Positions 43,857 through 52,144 of a stretch of DNA of 64,000 nucleotides are shown here, in pieces. Under the pieces are notes generated by a model. It worked only from the letters and a program-made list of their open reading frames with translations, was not told the DNA's origin and ran no database searches. The stretch comes from Nonomuraea soli. GTDB lineage: Bacteria; Actinomycetota; Actinomycetes; Streptosporangiales; Streptosporangiaceae. The translations under genes were made by a program, and so were the position numbers. How positions within the stretch are numbered: the stretch's first letter is position 1; each line of letters opens with the position of its first letter. The stretch is from positions 1,027,896 to 1,091,895 of the forward strand of contig NZ_JACDUR010000003.1 of the NCBI RefSeq assembly GCF_013761175.1, written 5' to 3'.

Positions 43857-44837
43857 GTGATCGAGGGGACCGTGTCGACCCAGCTGGCCCGGTTGCTGGC
43901 CGGCGCCGCGGGTGCGCACGCCGAGCTGGCCGCCTTCGGCGACGAGCTCCACGACGACATGGTGCGCGTGCCGGCGTCGGTCACCGACTCGCTCTGGGAG
44001 GCGCTGGCTGACGTCGGCGCCCCGCAGCTCGTCCGCGCCCTGCCCGGCCAGGGGGTCGGGCTGTGGAGCCAGCTGTTCGGCGGGGGCGAGAACCTCCTGG
44101 ACGGCTTGCGCGACGCCGCCACCTATCTCCCCGTCCTCGCCGATCCGGCGACGGAGTCGATCGAGGTGATCGACGACGGCGAGCTGACCACGGTGCGCCA
44201 CAGCTCCACGACACGCCTGGCCCCGGCGGTGGCCGCCGCCCGCATCGAGTTCGGGCTCGGGGTGGTGCTCGAACAGGTACGGCGTGCCGGCGGCAGAACC
44301 GTCACCCCCGTGCACGCGGGGTTCAGCCGTGCCGCGCCCCGGCGTCACGACGGCCTCGCCGAGCTGTTCGGCAGCGGGAACATCACCTTCGGCGCCGAAT
44401 CCGACAGCCTGACGTTCCTCACCGCCGACCTCACGGCGCCCCTGCCGTACGTCAGGCCAGGCCTGGCCGGAGTGCTGCGGCAGCATGCCGGCCTCGTGCT
44501 GCGTGCCGTACGGCCCGCGTCGACCTGGCACGACAGGTTCCGCGCGGCCGTCGCGGACGCGCTGCGCGACGGCGACTGCTCGCTGCGGGCGGTCGCCGCG
44601 CGCCTGACCCTGAGCTCGCGCACGCTGCAGCGCCGCCTGGCCGAGCAGGGCACCACCTGGCGGGCCGAGCTGGAGACCGTACGGCAGGGCAGGGCGGTGC
44701 GGCTGCTGCGGGACACCGGCCTCACGGTCGACGCCGTCGCCGATCGGGTCGGTTACAGCGACGCCCGAGCCCTGCGACGTGCCACGCAGCGCTGGCACGG
44801 CAGCTCGCCGCGCACCGTACGCGAGCGGCCGACGTGA
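43857..44837 (+). CDS. AraC-family transcriptional regulator
   Basis: A 326-residue protein with an N-terminal OruR/AraC-binding-like domain (~1-210) and a C-terminal double helix-turn-helix (CSLRAVAARLTLSSRTLQRRLAEQGTTWRAELETVRQGRAVRLLRDTGLTVDAVADRVGYSDARALRRATQRWHGSSP). GTG start at 43857. It probably controls the divergent alpha/beta-hydrolase gene. Confidence 0.9.
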   Translation: MIEGTVSTQLARLLAGAAGAHAELAAFGDELHDDMVRVPASVTDSLWEALADVGAPQLVRALPGQGVGLWSQLFGGGENLLDGLRDAATYLPVLADPATESIEVIDDGELTTVRHSSTTRLAPAVAAARIEFGLGVVLEQVRRAGGRTVTPVHAGFSRAAPRRHDGLAELFGSGNITFGAESDSLTFLTADLTAPLPYVRPGLAGVLRQHAGLVLRAVRPASTWHDRFRAAVADALRDGDCSLRAVAARLTLSSRTLQRRLAEQGTTWRAELETVRQGRAVRLLRDTGLTVDAVADRVGYSDARALRRATQRWHGSSPRTVRERPT

Positions 44838-44849
44838 CCGTTGCCCGTC

Positions 44850-45389
44850 CTACCTTCTGACGTAGTCGAGAAAGAGCGTTCCGCTCCGGCCCTGCTCGAC
44901 ACCCGAGAGCGTCCACGACCGCACGACGTCTTCCGCCTCGAACACGCGCCTGCCCTGTCCCACGACGGCAGGCGCGACGACCAGCCGCATCCGGTCGATG
45001 AGTCCGGCGCCCATGAGCGATCGTGCCAGGTGGAGGCTGCCGTGCACGCCGATGTCACCGCCCGGCCGCTGTTTCAGGTCGGTGACGTAGTCGACCGCAG
45101 GCGCGTGGGCCACGACCGTGTTCGTCCACGTCGAGGTGAGCTCGCTGGAGGTGACGACGTGCTTGCGCACGCTGTTGATGAAGGTGGCGAAAGGCTCGAA
45201 GTCTGAGACGGGCCAGTGCCCGACCCAGTAGTCGTAGGTTCCCCGCCCGAGCAGGACGTCGTCCTGGGTGGCGATGACCTGTCCGAGACAGTCGATCAGG
45301 TGATCACCCTCGTCGGCCAGCCAGTCGCCCGGCTCCTCGTAGGCGACGCCGTCCAGCGACATCAGGTGATACAGCACGACCTCGCGCAT
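44850..45389 (-). CDS. Dihydrofolate reductase-like (RibD C-terminal fold) protein
   Basis: A 179-residue protein. VVLYHLMSLDGVAYEEPGDW, DVLLGRGTYDYWVGHWP and GDIGVHGSLHLARSLMGAGLIDRMRLVVAPAVVGQGRRVF are hallmarks of the RibD_C/YyaP-YwjB-like DHFR family common in actinobacteria. Catalysis of folate reduction is not established for this group; NADPH binding is likely. It converges on the AraC-type gene, 12 bp apart. Confidence 0.9.
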   Translation of the reverse strand: MREVVLYHLMSLDGVAYEEPGDWLADEGDHLIDCLGQVIATQDDVLLGRGTYDYWVGHWPVSDFEPFATFINSVRKHVVTSSELTSTWTNTVVAHAPAVDYVTDLKQRPGGDIGVHGSLHLARSLMGAGLIDRMRLVVAPAVVGQGRRVFEAEDVVRSWTLSGVEQGRSGTLFLDYVRR

Positions 45390-45451
45390 GGTTGATCCTC
45401 TGCTTGGTTGTGTCGATCTCTGTGCATGGCGAGGTTAGGGCCTTACGTCGC

Positions 45452-45650
45452 GTGAGGTTCAAGAGTGAACAACACGACCCGTCGCGGTTCGAGGGGGTGT
45501 ACCGGCGCACCTACGAGCAGATCCTCGGCTATGCCGTACGGCGATGCTCTTCCCCGAGGGCGCCGCCGACGTCGTGGCCGAGACGTACGTGATCGCCTGA
45601 CGGCGGATCGCCGAGCTTCCCCGCGGTGAGGCCGACAACAGGCCGCTGAC
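45452..45650 (+). pseudogene. Decayed ECF sigma-factor gene
   Basis: The frame from GTG 45452 reads RFEGVYRRTYEQILGYAVRR, the start of region 2 of an actinobacterial ECF sigma factor. Near 45550 the reading shifts by one base to EGAADVVAETYVIA, then meets TGA at 45598-45600 where the family has Trp, and continues RRIAELPRG. Frameshift, in-frame stop and loss of everything after region 2 mark a pseudogene. The rest of the gene is absent before the next start. Confidence 0.75.
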
Positions 45651-45723
45651 GGGCGATCGCGTCTCGGGGCCGTGGCTATGATGCTCACTCCGTGCCCGAA
45701 TCGATCATTGGAAGGCTTCTCAC

Positions 45724-46113
45724 ATGGCCGAACACGCCACCCTCGTCGACGAGCTGCGCAAGGCCGAGGGCCGCCTGCAGGCTGCCCAGCTCGCCGGAGA
45801 CGTCGCAGAGCTCGACCGGCTGCTCGACGACCGGCTCGTCTTCACCGGTCCGCCGGACGGCCGGTGTCACCCCGATGCCAAGGAGCTCGATCTGCACAAC
45901 CACCGCTCAGGTGTCCAGGTCATGACGAAGGTCGCCCAGGAGGACCTCACCGTGCTCGTCGCGGGGAGCACGGGCGTCACCTGCTTCCTCGGCACGTTGG
46001 AGGGCACCTACGCCGGAACGCCGTTCGCCGGGCGGATGGCCTACACCCGCACGTGGGTTCACACGGACGAGTACGGCTGGCGGATCCTGGCCGTTCACGC
46101 CGGTCCTGCGTGA
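45724..46113 (+). CDS. NTF2-like (SnoaL/DUF4440-type) protein
   Basis: A 129-residue protein with the NTF2-like pattern: helix VDELRKAEGRLQAAQLAGDVAELDRLLDDRLVFTG, then strands ending YTRTWVHTDEYGWRILAVHAGP. GGAAGG lies about 9 bases before the ATG. Members bind small ligands or serve as cyclases or isomerases. No catalytic role can be assigned. It follows the sigma-factor remnant. Confidence 0.85.
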   Translation: MAEHATLVDELRKAEGRLQAAQLAGDVAELDRLLDDRLVFTGPPDGRCHPDAKELDLHNHRSGVQVMTKVAQEDLTVLVAGSTGVTCFLGTLEGTYAGTPFAGRMAYTRTWVHTDEYGWRILAVHAGPA

Positions 46114-46207
46114 GTGGCATGCGGCGCAATCCCGGCCGCACGACAGGCCCCGGCGAGGATGACAGTTCGGGTTGAGGCCGGGCTACGGGTGCTGTTAGCT
46201 TCGCACG

Positions 46208-47083
46208 GTGGACGACAGACGGGCTCGGACGGCGACGATCGAGGAATTCGCGACAGTCCTTCGGGAGTTACGCGACGCGGTCGGTAATCCACCCTTCCGG
46301 GAGATGTCCGGCCGGTCCGGGGCGATCTCCCATACGACATTGCACGAGGCCACCAAGGGCAATCGGCTCCCGAGCTGGGAGACGACCGTCGAGTTCGTCA
46401 AGGCCTGCGGCGCCGACCCGGCCGACTACCGGGAGCGGTGGGAGGCGGCGAGCCTGGCGGTCAGGTCGACGGGGGTGACGGAGGAACGTCCGGTCGCCGA
46501 GCCTCCCGCGCTGCCGGTCGGTAAACGGTTTCAGCTCAGCAAGCCGATCATGATCGCGGCGGGCATCGGCGCGTGCGGGGCGGCGGCGCTGATCGCGCTG
46601 CTCGCCGGGCTCGGCGGCGAGCCCGAGGCGCGCGGCCACGCGCCGGCGATCACCGCATCGGTGGCGGCGCTCTCTCCCGCGGACTGTCCGGTGCGCTCCA
46701 CCAACCCGCCCGCCGCCGCGCCCCTGCACAAGGGCGACGCGGCCATGTTCATCAAGGACGTGACACTCCCCGACTGCACCCGGGTAGGGCAGGGGGAGAC
46801 CATGACGAAGGTCTGGCAGCTCAAGAACGCCGGCACCGTGCTCTGGAAGGGCTATTCGCTGCGCCGCCTCGATGCCGCGCAGCAGGCCGACCAGTGCCAG
46901 ACCATCTCCGACGTGCCGATCCCTGACACCCCGCCCGGCGAGACGGTCGACATCCGCACCGATGTCACCACGCCGCGCAAGCCGGGCCTGTGCTACGTGC
47001 GGTTCAAGATGGTCGACGCTTCGGGGACGGTCGTGTTTCCCGGGAACCGGCCGATCAACTTCCAGCTCATCGTCGGCGGATGA
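46208..47083 (+). CDS. Membrane protein: N-terminal HTH, one membrane span, C-terminal NBR1-like Ig domain
   Basis: A 291-residue protein. Residues ~8-80 form a helix-turn-helix of the type found in actinobacterial XRE-like proteins (EFATVLRELRDAVGNPPFREMSGRSGAISHTTLHEATKG). A single hydrophobic helix (IMIAAGIGACGAAALIALLAGLGG, ~115-138) crosses the membrane. The exported part is an NBR1-like Ig domain (VWQLKNAGTVLWKGYSLRR...PPGETVDIRTDVTTPRKPGLCYVRFKMVD). NBR1-like domains are best known from eukaryotic autophagy receptors. Their bacterial role is unknown. A perfect terminator follows. Confidence 0.85.
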   Translation: MDDRRARTATIEEFATVLRELRDAVGNPPFREMSGRSGAISHTTLHEATKGNRLPSWETTVEFVKACGADPADYRERWEAASLAVRSTGVTEERPVAEPPALPVGKRFQLSKPIMIAAGIGACGAAALIALLAGLGGEPEARGHAPAITASVAALSPADCPVRSTNPPAAAPLHKGDAAMFIKDVTLPDCTRVGQGETMTKVWQLKNAGTVLWKGYSLRRLDAAQQADQCQTISDVPIPDTPPGETVDIRTDVTTPRKPGLCYVRFKMVDASGTVVFPGNRPINFQLIVGG

Positions 47084-47088
47084 CGATC

Positions 47089-47112
47089 CCCGCCGTGTGC
47101 GCACACGGCGGG
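47089..47112. terminator. Bidirectional terminator
   Basis: CCCGCCGTGTGC followed directly by GCACACGGCGGG, a perfect 12-bp inverted repeat in the 39-bp gap between convergent genes. No T-run. Confidence 0.75.
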
Positions 47113-47122
47113 AAGATCGAGG

Positions 47123-48082
47123 TCAGCCGAGGGCGATGCCCCTGTAGTAGTGCCTCAGGATGGCGGCGTAGCTCCAGCCCGCCCTCGCCTTGTCGCGCGA
47201 GCCGTACTGCGACATCCAGTCGCCGTCGCTCCAGTTGCCGCAGGCGGTCGTGGTCGAGCAGTACTGCGCGCGGAAGATCTTTCCGTTCCGGGTCAGCCTG
47301 GTTCCCCAGATCGCGTCGACGGCCGCGCTGGTCACGGCCTTCGCGGACCCGGGCTTGTAGACCTGGCTCGACGTGTGGTCGTAGACGTCGAAGCACTGGC
47401 CGCCCGGCGTCTTCTTGTTGGAGTGCAGCGCCCAGTACCAGCCGAAGTTCTTGACCGCCACGGCGCCGGCCTTGAGCGACTCAGCGGGCCAGCTCGACAC
47501 CCACTCGTTGGGCAGGACATTCTTGACGTACGTCTTGAAGTCCACCCGCTCCACCCGGCCGAGAGACTTGCGGTAGACGAGGATCGTCGTCGGGAGCCTG
47601 GTGTCGGAGCCGTCGGTCTTGCAGCCGGTCGGTGTGCTTCCACCGCCGCCGCTCACGAACTGGTGTGAGGCGTTCTGGTTCTTCAGGGTGGGGCTGAGGT
47701 TGCCGCGGCTTCCTGGGCCGAAGTCTTGATACTGGCCGGCGTGGCCGGTGTTGAAGTAGACGCGGACGGTCTTGCTGCTGCGGTTCCAGACGGAGGCGGC
47801 TGAGTTCTTGATGCACTGGCCCTTGCCGGCGCCGGGGCCCTTGAAGTCGTAGCAGCTCGGCTGGGTTGTGGCGTAGTCGGCGACCGAGCTGGTGAAGTCG
47901 GAGACCGAGCCCTGGTTGTTGCTGTTGAAGTAGTAGCAGAACTCGCCGGAGTCGCAGACGCCGTCGCGACCGGCCGCCGCGGCGGGGGCGGCCGTCGCCA
48001 GGAGCGCGCCGCCGAACATCATCGCGGCGGCGACGCCGGCGCTCAGCCGTACAGATCGTGGAGACACGTTCGCCTTCCTCAT
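47123..48082 (-). CDS. Secreted I36-domain protein with C-terminal SpoIID/LytB-like domain
   Basis: A 319-residue exported protein. The signal peptide (residues ~1-37) ends in ATAAPAAAA. Next is a peptidase-inhibitor-I36/crystallin-like module (DGVCDSGEFCYYFNSNNQGSV...) with paired Cys, then a SpoIID-like domain (VDFKTYVKNVLPNEWVSSWPAESLKAGAVAVKNFGWYWAL; later MSQYGSRDKARAGWSYAAILRHYY). SpoIID-type enzymes cleave denuded glycan strands; the I36 part may bind wall or inhibit proteases. ATG starts at 48118, 48100 and 48082 are in frame because an 18-bp unit is duplicated; 48082 gives the best signal peptide. Confidence 0.85.
   Translation of the reverse strand: MRKANVSPRSVRLSAGVAAAMMFGGALLATAAPAAAAGRDGVCDSGEFCYYFNSNNQGSVSDFTSSVADYATTQPSCYDFKGPGAGKGQCIKNSAASVWNRSSKTVRVYFNTGHAGQYQDFGPGSRGNLSPTLKNQNASHQFVSGGGGSTPTGCKTDGSDTRLPTTILVYRKSLGRVERVDFKTYVKNVLPNEWVSSWPAESLKAGAVAVKNFGWYWALHSNKKTPGGQCFDVYDHTSSQVYKPGSAKAVTSAAVDAIWGTRLTRNGKIFRAQYCSTTTACGNWSDGDWMSQYGSRDKARAGWSYAAILRHYYRGIALG
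47657..47968. repeat. Near-identical 312-bp I36 module, copy A (copy B at 48598-48909)
   Basis: The I36-domain coding DNA of the SpoIID-type gene and of the neighbouring M23 gene differ at about six of 312 positions when read side by side, including silent sites. The flanking domains are unrelated. This indicates a very recent duplication or gene conversion. Confidence 0.85.
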
Positions 48083-48114
48083 CGGAGCCTCGGAGATCAT
48101 CGGAGCCTCGGAGG

Positions 48115-49005
48115 TCATCGGACGGTGTAGCCCTGGGAGTTCCAGAAGGAGGTGGGGTTCGGGTTCTGCAGGTGCGAGTCGCCGACGCTCTTCGCGGCAC
48201 GCAACTGGCGGCCGGGGCGCATCTCGACGTGGGTGTGCGCGGAGGCCCTGGTGGACACGCCGCGCCACGACTCGGTGGCGATGACCTGGCCCTTCGCGAT
48301 CTGCTGACCCACCCGCAGCGAGGAGAGCGGGGCGGTGTGCAGGTAGACGACCGTCTTGTTCACGGAGCGGAGGTAGATGGAGATCGTCGACAGGCCGGCT
48401 CGGCCGGTGGCACCGTACTGGACGTTGATGAGCTCGCCCGACACCAGCGACCGCACGTTGGAGCCGACTCCGTACGCGAAGTCGATGCCCTCGTGGCGGC
48501 CCGCGGTGCTGGTGTAGCCGTCGAAGCCGCAGGTGATACGGCCGGCCGCCGCGTAGAGCGAGAACGACAGGTTGCTGCGCGCCGAGGTCGAAGGGGAGAA
48601 CTGGTGTGAGGCGTTCTGGTTCTTCAGGGTGGCGTTGAGGTTGCCGCGGCTTCCTGGGCCGAAGTCCTGGTACTGGCCGGCGTGGCCGGTGTTGAAGTAG
48701 ACGCGGACGGTCTTGCTGCTGCGGTTCCAGACGGAGGCGGCTGAGTTCTTGATGCACTGGCCCTTGCCGGCGCCGGGGCCCTTGAAGTCGTAGCAGCTCG
48801 GCTGGGTCGTGGCGTAGTCGGCGACCGAGCTGGTGAAGTCGGAGACCGAGCCCTGGTTGTTGCTGTTGAAGTAGTAGCAGAACTCGCCGGTGTCGCAGAC
48901 GCCGTCGCGGCTCGCGGCCGAGACTGGCGAGGCCGCGCCGAGCACGGCGGCGCTCAGCGCTAAGGCGGCGGTCGCGGACATGAGGATGCTGGTACGCGCT
49001 CTCAT
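48115..49005 (-). CDS. Secreted I36-domain M23-family metallopeptidase
   Basis: A 296-residue exported protein with a signal peptide (MSATAALALSAAVLGAASPVSA) and an I36/crystallin-like module (~33-135) almost identical to that of the downstream gene. The C-terminal M23 (lysostaphin-type) domain has HEGIDFAYG and HTHVEM as the zinc site. M23 enzymes cut peptidoglycan cross-bridges or stems. Its stop overlaps the first possible ATG (48118) of the SpoIID-type gene, so the two are likely co-transcribed. Confidence 0.88.
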   Translation of the reverse strand: MRARTSILMSATAALALSAAVLGAASPVSAASRDGVCDTGEFCYYFNSNNQGSVSDFTSSVADYATTQPSCYDFKGPGAGKGQCIKNSAASVWNRSSKTVRVYFNTGHAGQYQDFGPGSRGNLNATLKNQNASHQFSPSTSARSNLSFSLYAAAGRITCGFDGYTSTAGRHEGIDFAYGVGSNVRSLVSGELINVQYGATGRAGLSTISIYLRSVNKTVVYLHTAPLSSLRVGQQIAKGQVIATESWRGVSTRASAHTHVEMRPGRQLRAAKSVGDSHLQNPNPTSFWNSQGYTVR

Positions 49006-49047
49006 GGTGTGTCTCCTTGAACGAAGGGATGGAGGGAGGTGGGGAGA

Positions 49048-49893
49048 TCAGCGGCGCTGATACTCCTCCCATGTGCGGATGGGCACCTTGGGGCCGTCGT
49101 CGGGGCCACGCCCCGACAGCCCGTTCATGCCGAGGTAGTAGTCGCCGGCCTGGCGTTGGGCCTGGGTGGACAGGCTCGGGTCGCTGATGGCGACGGCGTG
49201 GATGTGCCACGGCCAGGCGTCCTGCTGGGGATTGCGCAGCCAGGCGGCGAACCCGGCCCTGCGCAACGCGCGAACCCCCGCGGTGCGGGCGGCCGGATCG
49301 AGACCGCGCACCGAGATGTCGACCACGCCGCCGCCGTCGTGGGTGCCGACGGACGTGGGATCACCGCCCGGGTTGTAAGAACCCTGGTCCAGCGTGAACC
49401 CGCGCCCGAACAGCCGCTCCGCCTCCGTCAGCATGGCCTTCGTCCTGGCGTTGACGACGTAGCCGTCCATCGGCACCCGGCCGCCCGGCTCGATCACGTC
49501 GACCACCCTGAAGCGGCCGGCGCCGAGCTTCGTCAGCGAGTTCCTGCCCGGCAGCCCGTTGGCGTCGAGCCCCGACAGGCCCAGCGACCTCTGGTACTTC
49601 GCGTAGGCGGTGACGGTGGTCGTGCCGAAGTAGCCGTCCACCCACTTGGCGTCGAGCAACCGCCGGTCGCGCAGCGCCTGCTCGACGAGCAGGACGCTCG
49701 CCTTCGCGCCCGGCGTGAGCGTGTCGTCCAGCCGGCGCGGGTCGATCTGCGCCGCCTTCACGGTGACCGCCATGCTCACCGCGGGCAGCGCCGCGGCGCC
49801 GCCCACCCGCGCCGCCGCCGCCCCGGGCGCTCCGATCAACGAAGCGGTCAGTACGGCTCCCGCGAGGATGGCGGCGGATGCGGGCAGCTTCAT
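49048..49893 (-). CDS. Secreted peptidoglycan-binding protein with M15-like peptidase domain
   Basis: A 281-residue exported protein. The signal peptide starts MKLPASAAILAGAVL (ATG 49893, AGGAG six bases upstream). A PG_binding_1-type repeat (WVDGYFGTTTVTAYAKYQRSLGLSG) is followed by a domain with GTHDGGGVVDISV and WPWHIHAVAI, which together give the His-Asp-His zinc pattern of M15/D,D-peptidase-like enzymes. It probably trims cell-wall peptides. It precedes two other wall-active genes on the same strand. Confidence 0.8.
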   Translation of the reverse strand: MKLPASAAILAGAVLTASLIGAPGAAAARVGGAAALPAVSMAVTVKAAQIDPRRLDDTLTPGAKASVLLVEQALRDRRLLDAKWVDGYFGTTTVTAYAKYQRSLGLSGLDANGLPGRNSLTKLGAGRFRVVDVIEPGGRVPMDGYVVNARTKAMLTEAERLFGRGFTLDQGSYNPGGDPTSVGTHDGGGVVDISVRGLDPAARTAGVRALRRAGFAAWLRNPQQDAWPWHIHAVAISDPSLSTQAQRQAGDYYLGMNGLSGRGPDDGPKVPIRTWEEYQRR

Positions 49894-50071
49894 GGGTTCT
49901 CCTGAGGTGATTCCTGTGGCGGCGATAACCAAGGTTTCGGCTCGGCATGGTGTCCACAAGGAATCGGTGTTGTCAGGCTGTCCCACATCGTTCGCTGACG
50001 CGCTGAACAGGGCTTACACCGGCCCGACAGGGTTTGGGAGCCTGAGGGACCGGGGGCTAGCGGCTGACGTC

Positions 50072-50743
50072 CTAAGGCGCTCTCAAGGCCTCGAGAGCGG
50101 CGAGGACGAGGTCGAGGCCGAAGACGAACTCGTCCGCCGGGTCGTAGCCGGCAGCGGCGAGCACCGCGGCGGACTCGTTGAGGTACGGGTACTTGTCAGG
50201 AGGAAGCTGGGGCAGGAAGACGCCCTCGGTCATGTCCGCGAGCTCGCCGGCGGTGTCGAACGGCAGACTGGCTTCCTGCAGGGCGAAACCGTAGACGTAG
50301 CTGTCGAGCAACCAGTTGGCGTGCGCCGCCATCACGACCGTGAAGCCGGCCTTCCGCAGGCAGGCGGTGACCGCTTCGCGGTGGCGGAGGTTCGCGGGCC
50401 CCGGCGATGTCCGCGACTCCATCAGGCCGATCGCCCACGGGTGACGTGCGAGAACCTGCCGGGCGGACACCGCCCGCCGTCGCATCGCCGACTGCCAGTC
50501 GGTCTCGTCGGGCGGGAGCTCGATCTCCTCGAACACGATGTCGATCATGGCGTCCAGCAGCTCTTCCTTGCTCGCCACGTAGTAGTAGAGCGACATCGCG
50601 CCCGCGCCGAGCGCACGAGCCAGCCCGCGCATGCTCAGCCCGTCGACCCCGTCACGGTCGGCGAGCTGGAGCGCCTCGGCCACCACCCGCGCCTTGCTCA
50701 GCCCGGGGTCTGACGCGGCCTGGCGTGGTTCCCTCGCGGACAA
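50072..50743 (-). CDS. TetR-family transcriptional regulator
   Basis: A 223-residue protein. The N-terminal HTH (VVAEALQLADRDGVDGLSMRGLARALGAGAMSLYYYVASKEELLDAMIDIVF) and a TetR_C-type ligand domain are clear. The TTG at 50743 is preferred because AGGAG lies six bases before it; another TTG at 50776 lacks such a site. It is divergent from the small membrane protein gene, across a region full of GTAC repeats. Confidence 0.88.
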   Translation of the reverse strand: MSAREPRQAASDPGLSKARVVAEALQLADRDGVDGLSMRGLARALGAGAMSLYYYVASKEELLDAMIDIVFEEIELPPDETDWQSAMRRRAVSARQVLARHPWAIGLMESRTSPGPANLRHREAVTACLRKAGFTVVMAAHANWLLDSYVYGFALQEASLPFDTAGELADMTEGVFLPQLPPDKYPYLNESAAVLAAAGYDPADEFVFGLDLVLAALEALRAP

Positions 50744-50796
50744 CGGGTCTCCTCGCTCTCTCGGACGGCTTGACAATCGCCCAGCGCACGGTCATG

Positions 50797-50840
50797 GTAC
50801 AGCGTACTATCCGTAGTACGGCGTACGAAGTACGATGTAC
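50797..50840. promoter_or_regulatory. GTAC iterons, probable TetR operator array
   Basis: GTAC occurs six times, starting at 50797, 50804, 50816, 50823, 50830 and 50837; all but one spacing is 7 bp, the other 12. Within it CGTACT-ATCCGT-AGTACG (50803-50820) is a perfect inverted repeat. The array lies in the shared tetR/DUF6326 promoter region. Confidence 0.65.
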
Positions 50841-50870
50841 GAAAGCGCGCTCCTCAGGAAGGAAGAACCG

Positions 50871-51350
50871 ATGACCGTGCGAACGAAGACCCCGAACCTG
50901 CTCGACACCCCGCCGATCCCCGTGCAGGCCAAACTCGCCGCCGCATGGACCAGCTTCATGTTCCTCTACATCTACGTCGACTACTTCCACCTCTACAAGC
51001 CGGGCACCGTCGACGGCATCCTGGCCGGCGTCGTCTTCGAGTTCGACGTCAGCCCGATGTTGCTGACCATCTTCACCGCGTGCCTGGCGATCCCGATCCT
51101 GATGGTGCTGCTCTCCATGACGCTGCCCGCCCGGGTGAACCGCGCCACGAACCTCGTCGTCGCATCGCTCTACATCCCCTTCTCGTTGTTCAACGCGGTG
51201 GGGGAGACCTGGGAGTGGGCCTTCTTCTACGGCCTCTCCATCGGGATCGAGGTGCTGCTCCTGGCCTTCATCCTGCGCTCCGCGTGGACCTGGCCCCGAA
51301 CCGCCGTCGCCGTCCCGGCCGACCCCGCGATGACCGGCCTTCGACAGTAG
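50871..51350 (+). CDS. DUF6326-like small membrane protein
   Basis: A 159-residue protein with four hydrophobic helices (AAAWTSFMFLYIYVDYFHLY; LLTIFTACLAIPILMVLLSM; NLVVASLYIPFSLFNAVGE; GLSIGIEVLLLAFILRSAW). It resembles the actinobacterial DUF6326 family, whose function is unknown. The ATG at 50871 follows GGAAGGAAG. It should be regulated by the divergent TetR protein. Confidence 0.8.
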   Translation: MTVRTKTPNLLDTPPIPVQAKLAAAWTSFMFLYIYVDYFHLYKPGTVDGILAGVVFEFDVSPMLLTIFTACLAIPILMVLLSMTLPARVNRATNLVVASLYIPFSLFNAVGETWEWAFFYGLSIGIEVLLLAFILRSAWTWPRTAVAVPADPAMTGLRQ

Positions 51351-51491
51351 GCGTTGGCTCCTACGGCGTGAGGTGTGCCGCAGCGAACACCGGGCCGACC
51401 GTGGCCAATTACGTGGAGAACTCGTTCACGAACGGCTCGGTGTCCGTGCCAGGTTCAAACGACTGGCCGGCCGCTACATCGCGCCCGTGAG

Positions 51492-51917
51492 TCACTCGAT
51501 CAGGCGACACATCCCCTTCAGCTCGCCGGCGCCGAAGCCGTGACGCTCGTAGAGCGCGGCCCCGTCGGGCGTGGCGAACAGTCCGACGAACGCTCGCTTG
51601 CCGTACTGGCCGTGGACATGCTCGAGCAGCCGGCGCATCATCGCGTCGCCCAGGCCGTGCCTGCGGTGGTCGGGGTGGACGACAAAGTCCTGCACGTAGA
51701 AGTACATCGCGCCGTCGCCGACCAGCCGGGCCATGGCCACCGCACGTCCACGGTGCTCGATCACCACACACGCCAGGGAGGCGGCCAGCGCGCGCGGGGC
51801 AGCAGAGAAGTCCTGGGTGAGCCACCCGACGACCCGGCACAACCGCTCGTATTCGGCGATCGTGGGGGCGCGATCCAGCAGTTGATAGTCCGGTAGGTGA
51901 GGGCGGTGCCCACTCAA
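51492..51917 (-). CDS. GNAT-family N-acetyltransferase
   Basis: A 141-residue protein with acetyl-CoA-binding motif A in VVHPDHRRHGLGDAMMRRLLEHV and motif B in FVGLFATPDGAALYERHGF. A TTG at 51917 with AGGAG seven bases upstream is the best start; no ATG or GTG in frame is close. The substrate is unknown. Confidence 0.85.
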   Translation of the reverse strand: MSGHRPHLPDYQLLDRAPTIAEYERLCRVVGWLTQDFSAAPRALAASLACVVIEHRGRAVAMARLVGDGAMYFYVQDFVVHPDHRRHGLGDAMMRRLLEHVHGQYGKRAFVGLFATPDGAALYERHGFGAGELKGMCRLIE

Positions 51918-52144
51918 GGTCGTGCTCCTGGTGCCGTAACAGCGAAAGCATGATCCGGACCAGCCCGGGCAATTCACGGGCTCAGCTCGGAGGACTCCAC
52001 CATAAGCCCAGATCGAGGGCGACAAGCCACAGGCCACCGCCGAGGCTCGCTGCCTCCGCATCGACCGGCTCCGGCCTGGTCGCCGCCAGAGTCCCCGCAG
52101 GCAAGACCACAGCCCGCGTCCGTTCGTCACGCGGGTGAGTGAAC

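Noticed and set aside
47123-49210. A single 695-codon fusion of the SpoIID-type and M23-type genes
   Set aside because: Only the downstream part has a signal peptide and domain order; the first third is a shadow of the M23 gene, which is in another frame.
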